Below, piece after piece: positions 23,090 to 32,464 of a stretch of 64,000 bases of DNA. The notes under the pieces were generated by a model that made no database searches, was not told where the DNA came from, and was given only the letters and a program-made list of their open reading frames with translations. The DNA is taken from contig JAEHOE010000004.1 of NCBI GenBank assembly GCA_016858145.1, forward strand, positions 1,302,001-1,366,000. Reading direction: 5' to 3'. Each line of letters begins with the position of its first letter. The stretch's first letter is position 1. This stretch comes from Edaphochlamys debaryana. Lineage: Eukaryota > Chlorophyta > Chlorophyceae > Chlamydomonadales. The position numbers and the translations under genes are program-made.

Positions 23090-26000
23090 CGTGCCTAGAG
23101 GTGAGCACATCGGTGCCACCCTCCACTGACGTCGACATCCCGCGGCTTTCGCCTCGCCGGCGGGAAGGAGGGGGAGCTGGTTCTCACCATGAACTCCACA
23201 CGCCTCGCAGTGCAGTGTGCTCGCTTCAGAGCAGGATTAGCTTCGACGGGTTCTGCCTGCAGGCTCTTGCAGGCACGTGCGGCCCCCTCCCCTCCGACCA
23301 GCCTCGCCCCGTGAATTAGCCGGCCCTCTTTGCGTGTTGTTTCCGTAACTGGACATCCCTCGCCCCACCGACCCAGCGCCTAGTCGCTCGCTCCGCAATA
23401 CACCACCGCCTAGCCCTTGCTTCCCTGAATGACCCCAGCGCCGGACTGCGGACCCGGTACGGGTACGGGTTATCGGGCAGCGCCGGCAGGGCATCCCTCG
23501 AGTGACAGCATAGGACCCTGCACGCGATCTTAACCTCACCTACCCTGCCCCCTCCAAGGCCCGCTCTCAGATATCTCCCCACCCCCGCGTTATTGTACCC
23601 TGAGGCTATGCCTCTCCCTGGCCTCTCCCCTCAGCCCCATCCTGCTCCCTGCCCCCGCTACACCCGCCTTCACCACAGGGCCAGCACCTCCCAGACGGGC
23701 TCTCCCTCGCCTCTCCCTTACCTTACCTAAGCCCCTTCCTGCCCCGGCTCCCACCCTTCCCCCATAGGACCAGAGTCTGCCAGACGAACTCACAGACGAC
23801 CTCCTGGCTGCTCCTACCTTTGCAGCTCCCCTGAGCCCCTTCCTGCCCCCACTCCCACCCTTTCCCCCGCAGGACCAGCGCCTTCCAGACCGGCTAAGGC
23901 GCGTGCCTCTCCCTGGCCTCTCCCTTACCTTTTTTCTCGCCTTTCCCTCACCCTTCCTTTAGCCCCTTCCTGGCCCCACTCCCGCCCTTTCCCCCCCCAG
24001 GACCAGCGCCTCCCCGATGGGCTCATAGACGACCTGCTGGCCGTGGTGGACACGTTCTGCACGCTGTGTGGCCTCACGCCGCCGCACGACAGCGGGCCCA
24101 GCGGCAGCCGCGGGGGCTCGGGGGCGGGGGGCGAGCGGGACCGGGCCGTGCTCAACCCCGCCAAGCTCAAGCTGCTCAAGGCCGCCACGGGGCTGCCGGT
24201 GCACACCACCTCCATCGGGCGGAGGGCCAGCGCCAGCTACTGCGTGTGGGTGGCGGGCCGGGGCGGGGCGGGGCGGGGGGTGGAGGGGGCTGGGAGCGCG
24301 TGTGTGTGTATGGCGGCACGCGTCAGGGCGGGGGGGGGGGCAGTCCCAGCTACTGCGTGTGGGTGGCGGGGCGGGGCGGGGGCCTCGGGGGCGGGGGCTG
24401 GAGGGGGCTGGGAGCCCGTGTCGTGTGAGAGCGGCTGAGTTCCGGAGCGTGCAGGCCCTGGGATCTCGGGGCGCCGGGCAATATGCACGCCGCCCCCACT
24501 CCCATCCGACGCCCCGCCCCCTTTCCTCTCCGCGTACGAACCCTGCTCTCCCCTCAGCTATGCGTCTATGGGCGGCTGGGACGCGCTGTCCACCCCCTTT
24601 CCCCTCGAATCCCCCTGCCCCCTCCCCCTGCCCCCTCCCCCTGCCCCCTCCCCCTGCCCCCTCCCCCTGCCCCCGGCAACCCCACTAACAACTAGACGCT
24701 CTCCCACTAATCAGCTTCAAACACCCCCTGCCCCCTCCCCCCTCCACCTCCCCCCTCCCCCCTCCCCCCTACCGCCCATCCCGTGTTCGGGCGTTCGGCT
24801 TTTCCGTGTCCCCTGCGTGCTTTCTTTTAAATTCTTTACTTGCTTAACTACTATAATTACCGTTACATTCTAGCGCGCGGCCGTATGCACCCCACAGCAC
24901 TGCACGCGCACTTCTCCACAATGGCAGTCTCTCACTTTGCCCCTTCGCTCCTCGCCCCCGCCCCGCGACCGTGGCGTGCCTGCGTCTCGTGGTGGGTCTA
25001 TCTTCGTTCATAGGTACGTCGGTTGGGTGGGGCGTTTGCTGCGGTCCCAGAGCGGTTCGCGTAAGGAACGCATCCCACAATGCACGCCGGCACGCACGCA
25101 CGCCAGCCCAGCAAGCTTGCCTACATACTGCACTGAGAGTGCTCTAGAGTTAGGTCTAGCCGCTCTAGCCTACGCCACTCGTCAGAGCAGCCGACGCCAT
25201 CGCCAGTGGAGCCCGCCGGACCTTTCGCTCTGGACCTCGGTGCGCATCGGGCTCGCTGGCTGCCGCTCTATCTCTTCCTCCGCTCTCCAATGCTCCGAAA
25301 ATCATCCCCCCTCCCCCCCTCAGCTATGAGTCCATGGGCGGCTGGGAGACGCTGTCCGCGGCCGTGGAGTCGCTGTACAACCGCATGCGCAACGACTCGC
25401 GCTGCGCCTCGCTATTCGGGGAGGGGAACGAGCAGCAGCTCAAGACAAACATGGTGGGGGGGGTAGGGGAGGGGAGGGGGGAGAGGCGGGGCAAGAGGGG
25501 AGGGTCGAGGCGAGGGGCAGGAAAGCCACCCTGATACTGGTCAGGAGGACGCCGTGGGACGCGTCAGCACCGGTACCCGCGCACCCTAATCCTCCACCTC
25601 CGCCCCTGCCTTCAACCCCCCTCAAGCCGGAGCGCCTGACGTGCGCGCCGGGCGGCAAGGCGCATTCCACCCTCCGCCGCCCTTCCACCTTGCCCTTGCC
25701 GCTGTCCCTCCATCCCGCTCAGCTTTGAACACCCCCACGGCCCCCCCCCCGCCCACCTCCATTCCGCCCGCAGCTGGAGTTCCTGTCACGCCAGCGGTCT
25801 CCCACGGCCTCCATCTCAACTTCTCCCACAGCAAGGCGCAGCCCGCCCTCCGCCACCCTCGGCCTGCGGCCCACCTCGTTGACCCCTCTCTCGCCCTCTC
25901 AACCCCCTCCACCCGCAGCTGGAGTTCCTGACGTGTGCGCTGGGCGGCAAGGCCCGCTTCGCCTCCTCCACGCTGCTGACCTCGCAGCGGGACCAGCTGC

Positions 26001-26861
26001 GGTCGCACGGCTTCGGGGTGGGGCAGTTCGACATCCTGCTGCAGCACATGAAGGTGGGGGGAGGGGGAGGGGGAGGGGAGAGGGGGGAGAGTGTGTGCGT
26101 ATGGGCGTGTCGAGGCTAGCGGTCGCTGCAGCCCATGGAGGGGTGCTAGGGTCTGGAGGGGTGCAGGGGAGCTGGTACAAGCACGCGTGTGGGAGGTTTG
26201 GTGGGGACACGTCTTCGCCGGGCGGTGCGGTCTCCCGGCGGCGCGCCGGGTGGATCCTGCTCTTACAAAAGCTGTTTGCTTCTATGGCGCCGACACAGTA
26301 CTTACGGTATCTAGTTGTGCCGCGACCCCTTTCAAACACAGGCGGTGCTGGAGGAGATTGGCGTGCAGCAGGAGACCGCGGGGTCCGCAATCGCCCTGCT
26401 CCGATGCCACAAGTGAGGCTGGGGCGGGAGCGGCCTGGGGCCTGGGGTGGGCCCGGAGTTGGTGCCGCGGGTCCCGAGCAAGTGCCACGGGCCCGGGGTG
26501 CGGCTGCCCTACCACGGGACCACGCCTGGCCAGTCGGCTGAAGAGCCAGGAGTCGTGTCGAGGGCCCCGGGTGGCAGGGCTGCTGTCGCGAGGGCCGCTG
26601 CGAGACGGCCAGGATCGGACGGCATGGGACGTTGGCTAAGAGGGTCTCGCCTCGCCGTGTCTCTTCCCTCCGCCCGCCTCGCCAGCCGTGGCGGCCCTGC
26701 TTGCCAGAGACCCGCGCGCTTTCTTGGCCCGAAGATGCGTGCTGACGCTCCGGGTTCCTCCTGCCGGCCCTTGGCCCCGCCGCAGATACCTGTTCGAGAA
26801 GCGGTCCTCGGAGACGGCGGAGGACGGCTCGGCGGAGGACGGGGAGGCGGAGGACAGCTGA
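22716..26861 (+). CDS. truncated hemoglobin-like protein with N-terminal extension
   Basis: Seven exons (22716-22829, 23038-23100, 24001-24245, 25324-25453, 25919-26053, 26342-26412, 26786-26861) give 277 residues. Residues 1-140 are an extension of unknown function, partly helical, with a Gly/Ser-rich stretch. The 2-on-2 globin domain begins near residue 143 at YESMGGWETLSAAVESLYNRM. It keeps the B10 Tyr (LYNRM), the FLTCALGG turn and the F-G-H helices up to AVLEEIGVQQETAGSAI. The usual E7 and E11 Gln are Leu and Met by my alignment. The proximal F8 His of Chlamydomonas hemoglobins is replaced by Gln (TSQRDQL), with a His seven residues later. Heme binding is thus uncertain. The C terminus is acidic (ETAEDGSAEDGEAEDS). 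The exon 3 donor (TACTGCGT|GTGGGT) was picked to fit phase. Introns contain many copies of the exon edges. Confidence 0.75.
23605..24000 (+). repeat. tandem array of exon 3 acceptor region, hemoglobin gene 1
   Basis: The polypyrimidine tract, acceptor AG and first 20-50 bases of exon 3 occur four times, with exon-like starts at 23678, 23768, 23873 and 24001 (spacing 90, 105 and 128 bp). All begin GACCAG or GGCCAG and encode variants of DQRLPDGL. The copy at 23768 keeps the longer match TDDLLA. Only the last continues into an open exon. Confidence 0.85.
24230..24430 (+). repeat. tandem duplication of exon 3 end and donor, hemoglobin gene 1
   Basis: The exon 3 terminus CAGCTACTGCGT|GTGGGTGGCGG with about 70 bp of G-rich intron recurs about 113 bp further on (decoy donor at 24359). 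Both copies end in GGAGGGGGCTGGGAGC. Confidence 0.8.
24558..24600 (+). repeat. echo of exon 4 start with acceptor, hemoglobin gene 1
   Basis: CCCCTCAG followed by a close copy of the first 12 codons of exon 4 (YASMGGWDALS versus YESMGGWETLS) lies 766 bp before the real exon at 25324. It then dissolves into a C-rich minisatellite, and the frame does not reach a donor. Confidence 0.8.
24606..24775. repeat. C-rich minisatellite (CCCCCTGCCCCCT units)
   Basis: About six near-perfect 12-13-bp units run from 24606 to 24672. After a short break a related CCCCCCT array continues to 24775. The minus strand is G-run rich and could fold into G-quadruplexes. Confidence 0.75.
25617..25810 (+). repeat. two echoes of exon 5 start, hemoglobin gene 1
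   Basis: A diverged copy of LEFLTCALGGKA lies at about 25629-25665 without a good acceptor. A second at 25773 has an intact CCGCCCGCAG acceptor and the first five codons (CTGGAGTTCCTG) before diverging. The real exon starts at 25919. Confidence 0.7.
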
Positions 26862-29688
26862 GGCCCAGCAGGGTCCAGCGGAGGCCCAGCCCGGGCCAGC
26901 GGGGGCCCAGCGGAGGCCCGCTAGGGCTTGGTGCGGCGGCCGCAGGCCACCGCGAGCGAGGTGCCAGGGGGGGCGCGGCGTGCCGCGCCGCGGCGCAGCG
27001 CTCTCCCGTGTTGGTCCTCGGTAGGCGGGAGGAACACGCGGCGTCGGCAGACGCGTGCGGGGCCTTCCCTACCAGGGAGCGGAGCGCGCCGGGCCAGGCG
27101 TCAGGGCGCGGAAGCATCGGTCGGCGGCGTTAAGCCTCGAGCCTCGTGGGCAGGTCTGTACCGGTGCAGACGGCCCGGGGGCCGGAGGCGACTGCGCTGG
27201 CGACCCGGTGCAGCGGAGGCGGGCGTCTGGACGGCCGCTGCGCTCCCAGGTCTCGTGCCCCAACGCCCTTGAGGCCGCTTGACGGAACGTGTTTTAGCGA
27301 CCGAGCATCGCCGCTCACGAGCTGAGCCGAGGCCAGGCCGGGCAAGAGAGCCGTTGCGCCTCGACGGCCGCTGGTGGCGAGAACGCCGAGGAGCTTAATT
27401 GGCGCGCATAGCTCCTGCAGTGGCGAAGGGGCGATCGGCGGGCTGGGCGGGTCCCGCGCCGCTACCTACCGGGGGCATCGTGTGCCAGCCTACCGGCGCC
27501 GGCGCCGGCACCGGCACCGGCCGGCCCGATGGCGAAGCGTGGGGGCTTTTGTCGCCATCACCTGCGTGCGGGAGCTGTCGGCAATGCTGTGCGAGCGCTT
27601 GCGATTGCTTTTAGGGCACTGTGCTCGGCCGGAGAGGAGAGGAGCGCGCTGATGCTGGTGGGTTGACCGTTAACCGTTAAGCATTGGGGCCCCGAGCCCG
27701 GGCGCTCGCTTGCACTTATGGGAGCGCTGGAGGGAAACGTGAACCCCGCGTGGTGCGTACGCGCTAGGGGCTAAGTGGCTGGGTAGCGGCCTCGGCAGCT
27801 CAGTCGCGGATTGTAGTGAGAGCCCGTGCTACGCGGGCGAACCGTAACTAGGAAAGGAAAGAAGCTGCTGCCGTACCGCACGCCGTACCGTACGGGCTTG
27901 CCTAGCGGGCGGTCGCCAGCAGTGAGGGGCAAGTGCTTATGAGAAGATGACAGTTTGTGGGTTGCGCGCGGAGAGCGAGGGCGCGAGGTCTGATCTGGGT
28001 CGAATCTGGGTCGGCTGCAGGACTGCTGCGCCCGCAGCGGCCGAAGCTTTCTCCGCTGGCTCAGCATGGTACCCATTCTACAAGTGCTGCTACGGGAGCT
28101 AGGGAGGCCGGGCGCTGAGCTGTGCAGACGCGAGGGCGACGCCACGTTATCCGCAAGTGCAGCTTGCACTTTGCGTGGATACGGGAGCTCCCGCGCCTCC
28201 GGGTCGTAATTTGGAACGTATGATATGACTTTTGTTGGGTTTCTTTTGGGCCTCTCTTGGGGTTGCGGAAAGGGAACAATGGGCAGACTGGTTGCCAAGC
28301 TCGTTTTGCGCGTTGGGCAAAGCACGTGCAGTTTGACACTGGCATGGGGTTCCGCAATTGCGCCGTGCGGGTCTCCAGGGCAAAATACTACGCTGGTGGG
28401 ATGCAAGGGCAGGCTGTACAGCGGCTGCGGCAAAAGATACGCAATGTTCCTCGACTTGTCATATGCTAAGGCGTTTGTATGGAGGGTGTGAACCTTTTGT
28501 GCCTGGGTTGGGGAGCTGAGCGGCCATCCTATACTTGGGCGCCTGTGGTCAGTGGAAAGGAGGCTCGTGGGAGAGAGGGTCAGCTGCGAGCTGCAAGCGC
28601 CTGGCCTCCGTGCCAACCCGTGCTGATGTGCATGCCTACCCTAGATTGTCCGGCGTGTTTGGGGGCTATGCACCACAGACACGAGGGCACGGCACCGCCT
28701 GGCTCGCGTGTATACGTACGCCGGTGCTTGGGTGTATCGCATCGCGCTTGCTGCGGGAGGCAGGGGTGCAGCCAGAGATGGACCCGGGGTGGAGGGTTAA
28801 AGCAAAATGCGGGCAAATGCAAAGTGACAGGGCACGCACGGCTCCGGGCCCCCAGCTTGCGCGCTCGCAGGGCCGTGCAGCGTAGTCAGAATGACGACGA
28901 ACGGTTGGAGCTGGGCTGCACATTGCTGCCTGAGTATGTAAGGCCCAGCGCCCAGCTTTGAGCCTTGAGCTGGGCGTCACCCGCCCAGCTGCCGCCAAGC
29001 GGCTGTGCCTCGGCGCCCGGCCACTTGCAGAGTTGCAGTTGTTGTCAGGCGTTGAGGGGAGCAGGGGGCAGGAGCGGGACACGGAACTGACGGAAGGGTC
29101 GGGTTACACCTGCACTAGGTGCCTCCTGGTGAGAAGAGGCGAGCGCTGGGCAGCGGGCAGCGGGCTGGGCGGCTGGCTGCAGGCTGCATATCGGGGCGGG
29201 GCACGGCGGAGCGTTGGGAGCCCGACTCGTTGGGGTAACTCGGGGGCGGCAACGGCCAGGGCGCAGGGGAGCTCATCCATCAGGGACCGGAGGTGGTGCG
29301 GTGGGTGCGAGGTCGCTGGCATGTCAAGGGCAAGAGGCGCCCCTGGGCGGACGGGGGGGGAGGGGGAAGGTGCGCCCGGCGGATGGAGCGGATGGGCATC
29401 GGTGCCGATGGCTGTACCGCCTCCAGGTTCGGTTCCAGTTCCCTCCAGTTCTCTTGTGCGTAGAAAGACCGCCCGCTCATATCCCTTAAAACCGACACAT
29501 CATAGTCACGTGTAAAGCGGCGGGCTGTGAACCTCCTTCCCTGTGGCGCATTCCACAATCAGGCTCTTGGAGCTCTCCTCCTCACAGCCGCGACCCCCCG
29601 ACTCTCCAAAGACGCTTGAGACCGCTGTTAATAGTCGAACGTGAAGACTTCTAGCATCCGGCACAACACAGCCCCTTTTTGGCCCGGC
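26862..29688. other. intergenic region between the two hemoglobin genes
   Basis: I find no gene. The first part is probably the 3' UTR of hemoglobin gene 1, beginning with a GGCCCAGC-GG repeat (26862-26920). A short alternating GGCGCC/GGCACC run lies at about 27494-27524. The 281-codon minus frame at 27771-28616 has no domain motif and is rejected as coding. Confidence 0.45.
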
Positions 29689-32464
29689 ATGGCCGCGGCG
29701 AACGGTGCCAATGGCAAAGGCAACCCGCTTTACGGCGGTACGGATGGAGAACTGGCAAAAGTTAGCGACGGCAGCTCGGCGCGGGTAAGCGGACCCTGGC
29801 GCCCTCCGGACTTAACGCACGCCCCAGAGCGCCGAGGCAGGCCCTCTGGTGGCCCTCTGCGACTCGTGGTGTGGGCCTCAGACAGTGGAGCCGCAATTTG
29901 CTAACCCTTGCTCTGGCATCTTGCCGGGTTTTCTCCCCAGACGGGAACTGCTCCATCAGCGGGTACACAGAAGCCGATGACCGCACGTGCAACGCTACAC
30001 GCGAAACTGGGCGGGGCGGCGGCAGTGGCAGGTGCGCATCGCGACATGTCGCACGTTTGCCCGTAAAGTGAAGCAAGCAGAAGCAAGTCAAGCCCCTCGC
30101 AGCAGCTCGCGATCGCCGCTGCATAGCCTGGAGGCTTTGCAGCAGCTCACACTGACGGCCCTCGACTGCGGGAAGTCACCCTTCTCCACCTTTTCGCTGT
30201 GTCTGGGGGTCACGCAGCGTAACTTGACCCCAAGCCGGCATCCCGCCAACACACTAACCTCTCTACTCCTCCCTGGCCGCATGTCCTCCCCGACCCCAGC
30301 AACCGTGGACGTGTTCTACAAGAAGCTAGTAGGCGACCCAGACCTGGAGCCCTTCTTCCGAGGAGTGGACATGGTCACGCTTATAGCTAAGGTATGAACC
30401 GGGTCTCGCCCAACGACGCAACCCGGCGCCGCTTGATTGAGGCGGTGGAGGGTGGGCGATGGCTCAAGCCGATCTGTCCGAGCTCCGAGGACGCCGGTGC
30501 CGGGGGAGGCACGCGGCGTCTGCCGCAAAACGCGCGAGTCCGCTCCTGTGTCCTCCCTCCTCTGTCCCTCTCATGCCCGTGACCCCGTGGTCTGCTTGCC
30601 CATCAGCAAAACCGGTTCCTGTCATACGCCTTTGGCGCGACGAGTCACTACCACGGCAAGGGTGAGTGCGGAACCGGGCCATTCGGTCTAATGCCGGGAG
30701 GGCTGGGGGTGGTTACACGGGGTGTGGGGTCGACAAAGTTTGCTCCTGCCGACCCGTGACACCTGAACGTGCCCTAACCCACCACATCACTGACCATCTC
30801 GACTTGGTGCCTTTTGCCCTCAGACATCGTGATGGGGCACGCACACCTCATCATTAACAAAGGCCTCAACTTGACCCACTTCGACAAGGTGGCAGGTGCG
30901 TCCGGGCGAGGCAGGGGGATACGACAGACGAGTTGGCATCAGAAGCGTGGGCGGAGGCGGGTTGTCCTCGTCGTCATAGGGGCCGAAACGAGACGGGCAG
31001 ACGCACTACAATTGAGGGTGGTACACAGCGGATGGTGCGTGGTGCTGGAGGGTGGGGTGTGCGGTGACCCGGTGCGGAGCGGTGGGGCGGCCGACGCGAG
31101 GCGGGCGGGCTCACGGCCAGAGGAAGGGCCGCGTGGCGCCTGCGGGGCTGGGCGGGGTGGTCCTGGGCGGTGTGGTACGTCGTGCTCGCAGCGCAGCTCG
31201 GCCCGTAGGAACCGGTATTGCTTAGAAGACTGAGTTGCTTCGGGCAGGCCAGGGCGTTCCAGCGGAGCTCAGCACTGAAGCAGCAGCGGGGCGTGCCAAC
31301 CGGACCGGCACAGTGCCACACGGCGTGGGGTGCTCTCGCAGTTTGCCCGGGTGATGTGGGTCGGCCAGGTTGCACAGCATTAGCCCGCAGCCCGCGGCCC
31401 CTCACCATACGCCGCGTGACCCCACCACCTGACCCCCCATCCCACCACCGCCACCACGCCCCTTCCCCACCCCACCCCACCCCACCACGCCAGGCCACTT
31501 CGTGGACTCCCTCGGGGAGCCGCACACGAGCCCAGCTTAGTCCCGCCCCTATCAATCCCCTACCAATCCCCTGCCGATCCCCTGCCGATCCCCTGCCCCC
31601 CCTGTCAGGTCACTTCGTGGACTCCCTCAAGGAGATGGGGGTGGGCCAGGACCTGATCGACGAGGCGGCGGGCGTGCTCATCAGCGTGCGGCCGCTGTTC
31701 GACCCGGAGCGGTACAAGGGTGAGCAGCGGGGGAGGTGGCCGGGACAGATCCTGGATTCTGGTTGCGGGGTGCAGGTTGAGTGAGAGTGCAGAGCCCTGC
31801 GCATGGTGGGGAGGGGCTGTGTGTGAAGGGGGATGAAGCTGTTCGACCCTTGGCGGCACGAGGTTGAGCAGCGGGGAGAGAGGAAGGGGTGGCGTGGCTC
31901 CTCAGTTTGCAGGGCCCCGCGAGTCGTGGTGTGCTCCGTCGTGGGTCTGGGCGTCTTGCCGGCGGGCGGCGCCAGGGGCGGTGTGTGTGAACAGGAGCGG
32001 ATTGAGCGGGGACCCTGGGGCCGGCTGGAAAGGAAGGGGCAGCAAGTCAGGCAGGTGGGGGCCGCTGACTAAGGTTCTCAGAGTGCAGCTGAGGTGTGGG
32101 GCCATATGGGGGTTGTTGAGCGGATGCGGGCCATGGGGGGGTCGTTGAGCGGGTGGGGGTCGTGCAAGAGCGGAGGGGAGTGGGCCTGCTTAACCTGGAG
32201 CGATGCAGGGGTGAGGAGGGGCGGCAGGGGTGCCGGGGCTAGCAAAGGCCCTGAAACCCTGACCTCTTAGCCCCCTGTTCCCGGTGCTCACTTGTCGCTC
32301 CCTGCTACCCTAACAAGCTAAGCCCGTGCTGCCCGCCTGCCCCTTTCACCTCTTTCCCTCCCACAGGCAAGATCGATGTGGAGAAGATCGAGAAGATGGC
32401 TAACACGCCACAGCCCAAGGTGACGGAGGGCTCGGACGCACCGGCCTGCTGCAGCATTATGTGA
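29689..32464 (+). CDS. group I truncated hemoglobin with C-terminal CaaX box
   Basis: Seven exons (29689-29784, 29941-30031, 30300-30391, 30607-30661, 30824-30895, 31609-31719, 32367-32464) give 204 residues. After a short variable N terminus the globin domain starts at LHAKLGGAAAVAATVDVFYKK (about residue 50). It shows the B10 Tyr (VFY), LEPFFRGVDM, E11 Gln (AKQNRFLSYAFG) and the F8 proximal His (KDIVMGHAHL), then LTHFDKVAGHFVDSLKEMGV. E7 appears to be Leu. The fold binds heme and handles O2 or NO in Chlamydomonas relatives. After the last helix a tail of about 30 residues ends in CCSIM, a CaaX box whose Met favours farnesylation, with a second Cys for possible palmitoylation. Membrane targeting is inferred. 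The ATG at 29689 has a GGCATGGCC context; an upstream in-frame GTG was rejected. Parts of exon 6 recur in both flanking introns. Confidence 0.88.
31494..31530 (+). repeat. echo of exon 6 start with acceptor, hemoglobin gene 2
   Basis: CCAG|GCCACTTCGTGGACTCCCTC copies the real acceptor and first seven codons (GHFVDSL), 115 bp before exon 6 at 31609, then diverges. Confidence 0.8.
31838..31880 (+). repeat. echo of exon 6 end, hemoglobin gene 2, with dead donor
   Basis: GCTGTTCGACCC followed by a diverged run and TTGAGCAGCGGGGA copies the end of exon 6 and its donor (GTGAGCAGCGGGGG at 31720). The donor GT is TT here, so it cannot splice normally. Confidence 0.75.

Noticed and set aside
24558..24620. 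Real alternative exon 4 of hemoglobin gene 1
   Set aside because: The copy runs into a minisatellite without a donor; treated as a decayed echo.
27771..28616. Open frame of 281 codons on the minus strand
   Set aside because: No domain motif, unusual codon use for this genome and no exon structure; long chance frames are common in GC-rich DNA.
29641..29688. Upstream start for hemoglobin gene 2
   Set aside because: The first codon is GTG, not ATG; the ATG at 29689 is in an ideal context.
30282..30300. Start of hemoglobin gene 2 at an ATG just before exon 3
   Set aside because: Exon 2 supplies LHAKLGGAAAVA, the expected first globin helix, and fits the phase.
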